Source: Paracoccus lutimaris (GTDB lineage: Bacteria; Pseudomonadota; Alphaproteobacteria; Rhodobacterales; Rhodobacteraceae). Taken from it: a stretch of 64,000 nt of DNA. The stretch spans positions 1 to 64,000 of the forward strand of contig NZ_QPJL01000011.1 of NCBI RefSeq assembly GCF_003337565.1. The letters are read 5' to 3'. Shown one piece after another: positions 61,000 through 64,000 of the stretch. The notes under the pieces are model-generated. The model saw only the letters and a list, made by a program, of their open reading frames with translations. It was not told the origin of the DNA and did no database searches. Numbering within the stretch: the stretch's first letter is position 1; every line of letters begins with the position of its first letter. The position numbers and the translations under genes are program-made.

Positions 61000-62354
61000 T
61001 GCTCGGCCTCTCCTTTTGCTTTGACCCAGATTAACAGAACCAGCGCCAGAAGGAACATCACGATCAGCGGAAACACGCCGAGGCTTTGGCTGCCGGTCGC
61101 GGTGGTGGCCAGCGCGATCAGCGCCGGGGCCAGAAAGGCCGTGGCCTTGCCAGAGAGGGCGTAAAGGCCAAAGGCCTCGGCCGCGCGGGCTGGGGTGGCG
61201 TGGCGCACCATCATCGTGCGGCCTGCGGCCTGCAGTGCGCCGCCCGCGCCGCCGATCAGCGCACCGCACAGGAAAAACAGCGCATCCGGCAGTTTTGAAC
61301 CCGGGGGCAGCGGCAGGCCAAAGATGCTTTGGCGGCTCATGCCGGTGACGAGGGTGCAGACGGCGGTCAGGACCAGCGCGCAGGCGATGATGACCGGCTT
61401 GGGTCCCCAGCGCCGGTCGGCGCGCCCGCCGATCCAGCTGACCAGCGTGGCTGAGACGGCGCTGACCACGCCAAAGACCCCGGCCAGAAACACCGGCCAG
61501 CCCAGCACCGTGCCGGCGAAGACCCCGCCAAAGGCGTAAAGCGCGTTCAGCGCATCGCGCAGCAGCATCGACGACGCGAGCCACGCGCTGAGCGAGGGCC
61601 TGCGCGGCAGGCTGGCCAGCAGGCGCCCCAGTTGCGACATGGCCGCGCCCAGCCGCAGCGGCTGGCGCGGGCCGGGGGGGTCGCGCACCCAAAGCGCAAA
61701 GGGCAGCATGAAGACCAGATACCAGATCGCGGTAAAGGGGCCGGCGGCGCGAGTGCCCTCGCGCAGCGCCGGGTCCAGCCCGAAGAGCGGCGGGATGCCC
61801 AGAAGTGTCAGTCCGCTGCGCGCATCCTCGGCGAAAAACAGCAGCATCACGGCCAGCGCCACCACACCGCCCAGATAGCCAAAGGCAAAGCCCGAACCCG
61901 ACAGCCGGCCGATTTCCTCGCGCGGGGCAAGGCCGGGCAGCAGCGCATTGGTGAAGATGGTGGCGAATTCCATGCCGATCAGGCCGATGCCAAAGGACAT
62001 GACGGCCAGATGCAGGTTCGGCTGGCCGGGCATCAGGAACCACAAGCCCCATGCCCCGGCGACGTAAAAGCCGGAGAACAGCCAGATCCAGACCATCCTC
62101 CGTCCGCTATTGTCGGCAATCGCGCCCAGGATCGGGGCCAGCACGGCGATGATCGCGCCGCAGATCGCAAGGCCGTAGCCCCACAGCACCTGCGCGCTGG
62201 CGCCGGCGGCATCAGAGGTCATGCCCTGCGCCATATAGTGTTCGCGCGCCACCCCGGCGTAATAGACCGGAAAGATGAAGGTCATCAGCAGCGTGGCATA
62301 GGGCTGGCTCGCCCAGTCGAAAAACCACCAGCCCCAGATGCGTTTGCGGTTCAT
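60996..62354 (-). CDS. MFS transporter, UMF1/Atg22-like
   Basis: 452 residues from the ATG at 62354 (MNRKRIWGWWFFDWASQPYA), the UMF1 start signature; in-frame ATG at 62381 is less likely. Twelve hydrophobic segments; FDWASQPYATLLMTFIFPVY and GAIADNSGRRMVWIWLFSGF are the family's marks (Atg22-type permeases, some exporting amino acids). It is the first gene of a pair with mepA. Confidence 0.87.
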   Translation of the reverse strand: MNRKRIWGWWFFDWASQPYATLLMTFIFPVYYAGVAREHYMAQGMTSDAAGASAQVLWGYGLAICGAIIAVLAPILGAIADNSGRRMVWIWLFSGFYVAGAWGLWFLMPGQPNLHLAVMSFGIGLIGMEFATIFTNALLPGLAPREEIGRLSGSGFAFGYLGGVVALAVMLLFFAEDARSGLTLLGIPPLFGLDPALREGTRAAGPFTAIWYLVFMLPFALWVRDPPGPRQPLRLGAAMSQLGRLLASLPRRPSLSAWLASSMLLRDALNALYAFGGVFAGTVLGWPVFLAGVFGVVSAVSATLVSWIGGRADRRWGPKPVIIACALVLTAVCTLVTGMSRQSIFGLPLPPGSKLPDALFFLCGALIGGAGGALQAAGRTMMVRHATPARAAEAFGLYALSGKATAFLAPALIALATTATGSQSLGVFPLIVMFLLALVLLIWVKAKGEAEQ

Positions 62355-62396
62355 GGCGGCCCCGTTGCTACTTGCGCGCATATGGTCAGATGCGCC

Positions 62397-62969
62397 TCAG
62401 GCTGGCAAGTCGTCTGTCCGGTCGGTGGCGGCGATGGGCGGCAGCGCGGGCGGCCATGGCCGCATCGCATCCGCCGCGATCCAGGCCTGGACCCATTCGG
62501 GCAGGGCCGGGCTTTCCGGGTCGCGCCCGGCAGCCAGCAACGCCCGCGCCGGCGGTACGATGCCTTGGGTCGAGGTGATCGCCACGCGCAGCAGCATGTG
62601 GTTGCAGCACTCGCCGCCGCGCCACATGCTTTGCTCCATGTAAAGAAAGCGGTCGTCCCAGCCGATGCTGCGCGACACCATGGTAAAGCGCTGGAAGGCC
62701 TTGATCCGCCGCCGATACCGGACCGAGTTCCCGGCCACGGTGAACCCCCACTGGTTCTGGCGCAGGATCTCGACGATGCCGGTGCGCACCGCCATCGGGA
62801 TGCGGCCCAGATCGTAAAGCGTCAGGGTGCGGCCGTTGTTCAGCTCGATCCACGGGTCCAGATCCCAAGGCCAGCAGCGATGGGTCGAGACATGCGCCTC
62901 CAGAAGGCCGATGCGCGGCGCGCGGCGGTATTTCAGCATTTCCTTGGCGAAACGCAGAAACGGATACAT
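62397..62969 (-). CDS. thioesterase-like protein (4HBT fold, THEM6-type)
   Basis: 190 residues. Starts MYPFLRFAKEMLKYRRAPRI, then the hotdog-fold pattern LDPWIELNNGRTLTLYDLGR (the D/N-N-x-R-x-L area of acyl-CoA thioesterases) and FTVAGNSVRYRRRIKAFQRF. Function unknown; acyl-CoA hydrolysis by homology only. Ends in a Pro/Ala tail. Confidence 0.78.
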   Translation of the reverse strand: MYPFLRFAKEMLKYRRAPRIGLLEAHVSTHRCWPWDLDPWIELNNGRTLTLYDLGRIPMAVRTGIVEILRQNQWGFTVAGNSVRYRRRIKAFQRFTMVSRSIGWDDRFLYMEQSMWRGGECCNHMLLRVAITSTQGIVPPARALLAAGRDPESPALPEWVQAWIAADAMRPWPPALPPIAATDRTDDLPA

Positions 62970-63129
62970 GGCGCTCTCTCTCCTGCCTTGGGCACGTCTT
63001 TGGGCTAACCAGCGCGCAAGGGGGCGTCAATCGGGGACGCTACGCCAAGCCGGGGTCAAGCTGGGTCCAGTGGCTTGCGAAACGCTTGCCGCTGGCTTAC
63101 CTGTCGCATGACAGCCGGAAGGGGACCGA

Positions 63130-63423
63130 ATGGGCACGATCTACGAAGCTTTGATGCTGATACTCGACGTCGTCTGGTTCGTGATGATCGCCCATATCAT
63201 CATGTCCTGGCTGATCAACTTTCAGGTGCTGAACCTGCGCCAGCCGCTGGTCTGGCAGATCTGGAACGGGCTGAACCGCCTGCTTGAGCCGCTTTATACG
63301 CCGATCCGCAGGATCCTGCCCAATACCGGCGGGCTGGATCTGGCGCCCCTGGTGGTCTTTATCGGCGTCATCATCCTGCAACGCGGGCTGATCAACAACC
63401 GCGACTGGTTCTACGGGGTCTGA
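63130..63423 (+). CDS. YggT-family membrane protein
   Basis: 97 residues, two hydrophobic parts: LMLILDVVWFVMIAHIIMSW and LAPLVVFIGVIILQRGL, with LLEPLYTPIRRILPNTGGLD between them, the hallmark of YggT (Ycf19-like). Probably a regulator of membrane or division-site functions; role unclear. One base before the recQ start. Confidence 0.9.
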   Translation: MGTIYEALMLILDVVWFVMIAHIIMSWLINFQVLNLRQPLVWQIWNGLNRLLEPLYTPIRRILPNTGGLDLAPLVVFIGVIILQRGLINNRDWFYGV

Positions 63424-63424
63424 C

Positions 63425-64000
63425 ATGTCCGCCGCGCCCCTGTTGCGGCAGGTCTTCGGCTTTGACGCCTTTCGCCCCGGGCAAGAGGAAATCGTCGATG
63501 CTGTGGCCATGGGCCGCGACGTGCTGGCGATCATGCCGACCGGCGGGGGCAAGTCGCTGTGCTATCAGCTGCCCGCCTTGATGCGCGACGGGCTGACGGT
63601 GGTGATCTCGCCCCTGATCGCCCTGATGCGCGATCAAGTGCGCGCCCTGACCGAGGCGGGCGTCGCCGCCGCCGCCCTGACCAGCGGCAATTCCGAGGAC
63701 GAGAATTCCGAGGTGATCCGCGCCCTGAACGCGCGTGAGCTGCGGCTTTTGTACATGGCGCCGGAGCGGCTGGCCTCGGGTGCGGCAATCCCGATGCTGC
63801 GCCGCGCCGGCGTGCAGGCCATCGCCGTAGATGAGGCGCATTGCGTCAGCCAATGGGGCCATGATTTCCGCCCCGATTATCTGCGCGTGGGCGAATTGCG
63901 CCGGGCGCTGGCTGTGCCGCTGGCGGCTTTCACTGCCACCGCCGATGCCGAGACCCGTGACGAGATCGTCGCCCGGCTGTTTGACGGTGACGCGCCGCAG
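63425..64000 (+). CDS. recQ: ATP-dependent DNA helicase RecQ, 5' part (cut by window end)
   Basis: 192 codons to the window edge, ATG at 63425 one base after the yggT stop. Helicase motifs in order: FGFDAFRPGQEEIV (motif 0), IMPTGGGKSLCYQLPAL (Walker A), VVISPLIALMRDQV (Ia), LLYMAPERL, IAVDEAHCVSQWGHDFRPDY (DEAH, II) and LAAFTATADAETRDEIVARL (III). RecQ unwinds DNA in recombination and repair. Remainder outside the window. Confidence 0.95.
   Translation, partial: MSAAPLLRQVFGFDAFRPGQEEIVDAVAMGRDVLAIMPTGGGKSLCYQLPALMRDGLTVVISPLIALMRDQVRALTEAGVAAAALTSGNSEDENSEVIRALNARELRLLYMAPERLASGAAIPMLRRAGVQAIAVDEAHCVSQWGHDFRPDYLRVGELRRALAVPLAAFTATADAETRDEIVARLFDGDAPQ

Noticed and set aside
60136-62052. A 638-residue reading of mepA with a 350-residue N-terminal extension
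   Set aside because: The extension is the out-of-frame shadow of the MFS gene; a GTG at 60999 followed by a signal peptide is the proper start.
1-64000. CRISPR arrays, tRNA or rRNA genes, prophage modules
   Set aside because: No regularly spaced repeats, no tRNA or rRNA-like segments apart from the 16S-complementary ribosome site at about 57282-57296, and no phage structural genes were seen.

Overview
The window is high-GC DNA from an alphaproteobacterium, most likely Rhodobacteraceae and Paracoccus-like. This rests on gene content and arrangement (PqiA split into two proteins, the DUF2125 and DUF2853 families, TamAB, the ftsK / aminotransferase / amidase / ubiH / lolA neighbourhood, single-domain ModE) and is an inference from recalled families, not a search.

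The left third (1-20 kb) is accessory and eroded. It opens with the 3' end of an IS21-type transposase gene and an internal piece of an AbiEii-type toxin gene. A creatinine/creatine utilisation locus follows: a polyamine-type ABC importer (922-4874, minus), a LysR regulator, creatininase (5995-6771, plus) and creatinase (6904-8118, minus). The importer and creatinase promoters share a 17-bp LysR-box-like motif. Next come a LacI regulator with two perfectly phased operators, a small membrane protein, and a deletion scar joining the 5' part of dctP to the 3' part of an Ldh2-family dehydrogenase gene, then an intact UPF0324 (COG2855) exporter. Two different truncated IS3-family elements abut head-on at about 12655. 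Beyond them lies a piece of a flagellar operon (motB, flgE, flgK, flgL, flgI), whose flgKLI end is visibly more A/T-rich than the rest. A badly decayed GMC oxidoreductase gene closes the region.

From 20 to 64 kb the content is ordinary chromosome: the pqiAA'BC lipid-transport operon, pmbA, a CysQ-like phosphatase, DUF2125, an enoyl-CoA hydratase family protein, DUF2853, ahcY, glk, tamA-tamB, a marR-emrB-emrA-like drug efflux operon with tandem operators, two unknown genes, ftsK, a DapC-like aminotransferase, an amidase, ubiH, lolA, a lipoprotein transglycosylase, modE-modABC with two ModE boxes, a thiolase, a queuosine-precursor transporter, a serine hydrolase, a phytase-like esterase, mepA, a UMF1-type MFS protein, a thioesterase, yggT and the 5' part of recQ (cut by the window end).

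Points most worth a second look: the creatinine locus and its shared motif; the dctP/ldh scar in what may be an organosulfonate cluster; the structured stretch at 57110-57300, which combines an 18-codon ORF, an exceptionally strong ribosome binding site and a terminator; the ribosome-site-hiding hairpin before the DUF2853 gene; and the tandem palindromes over the marR start.
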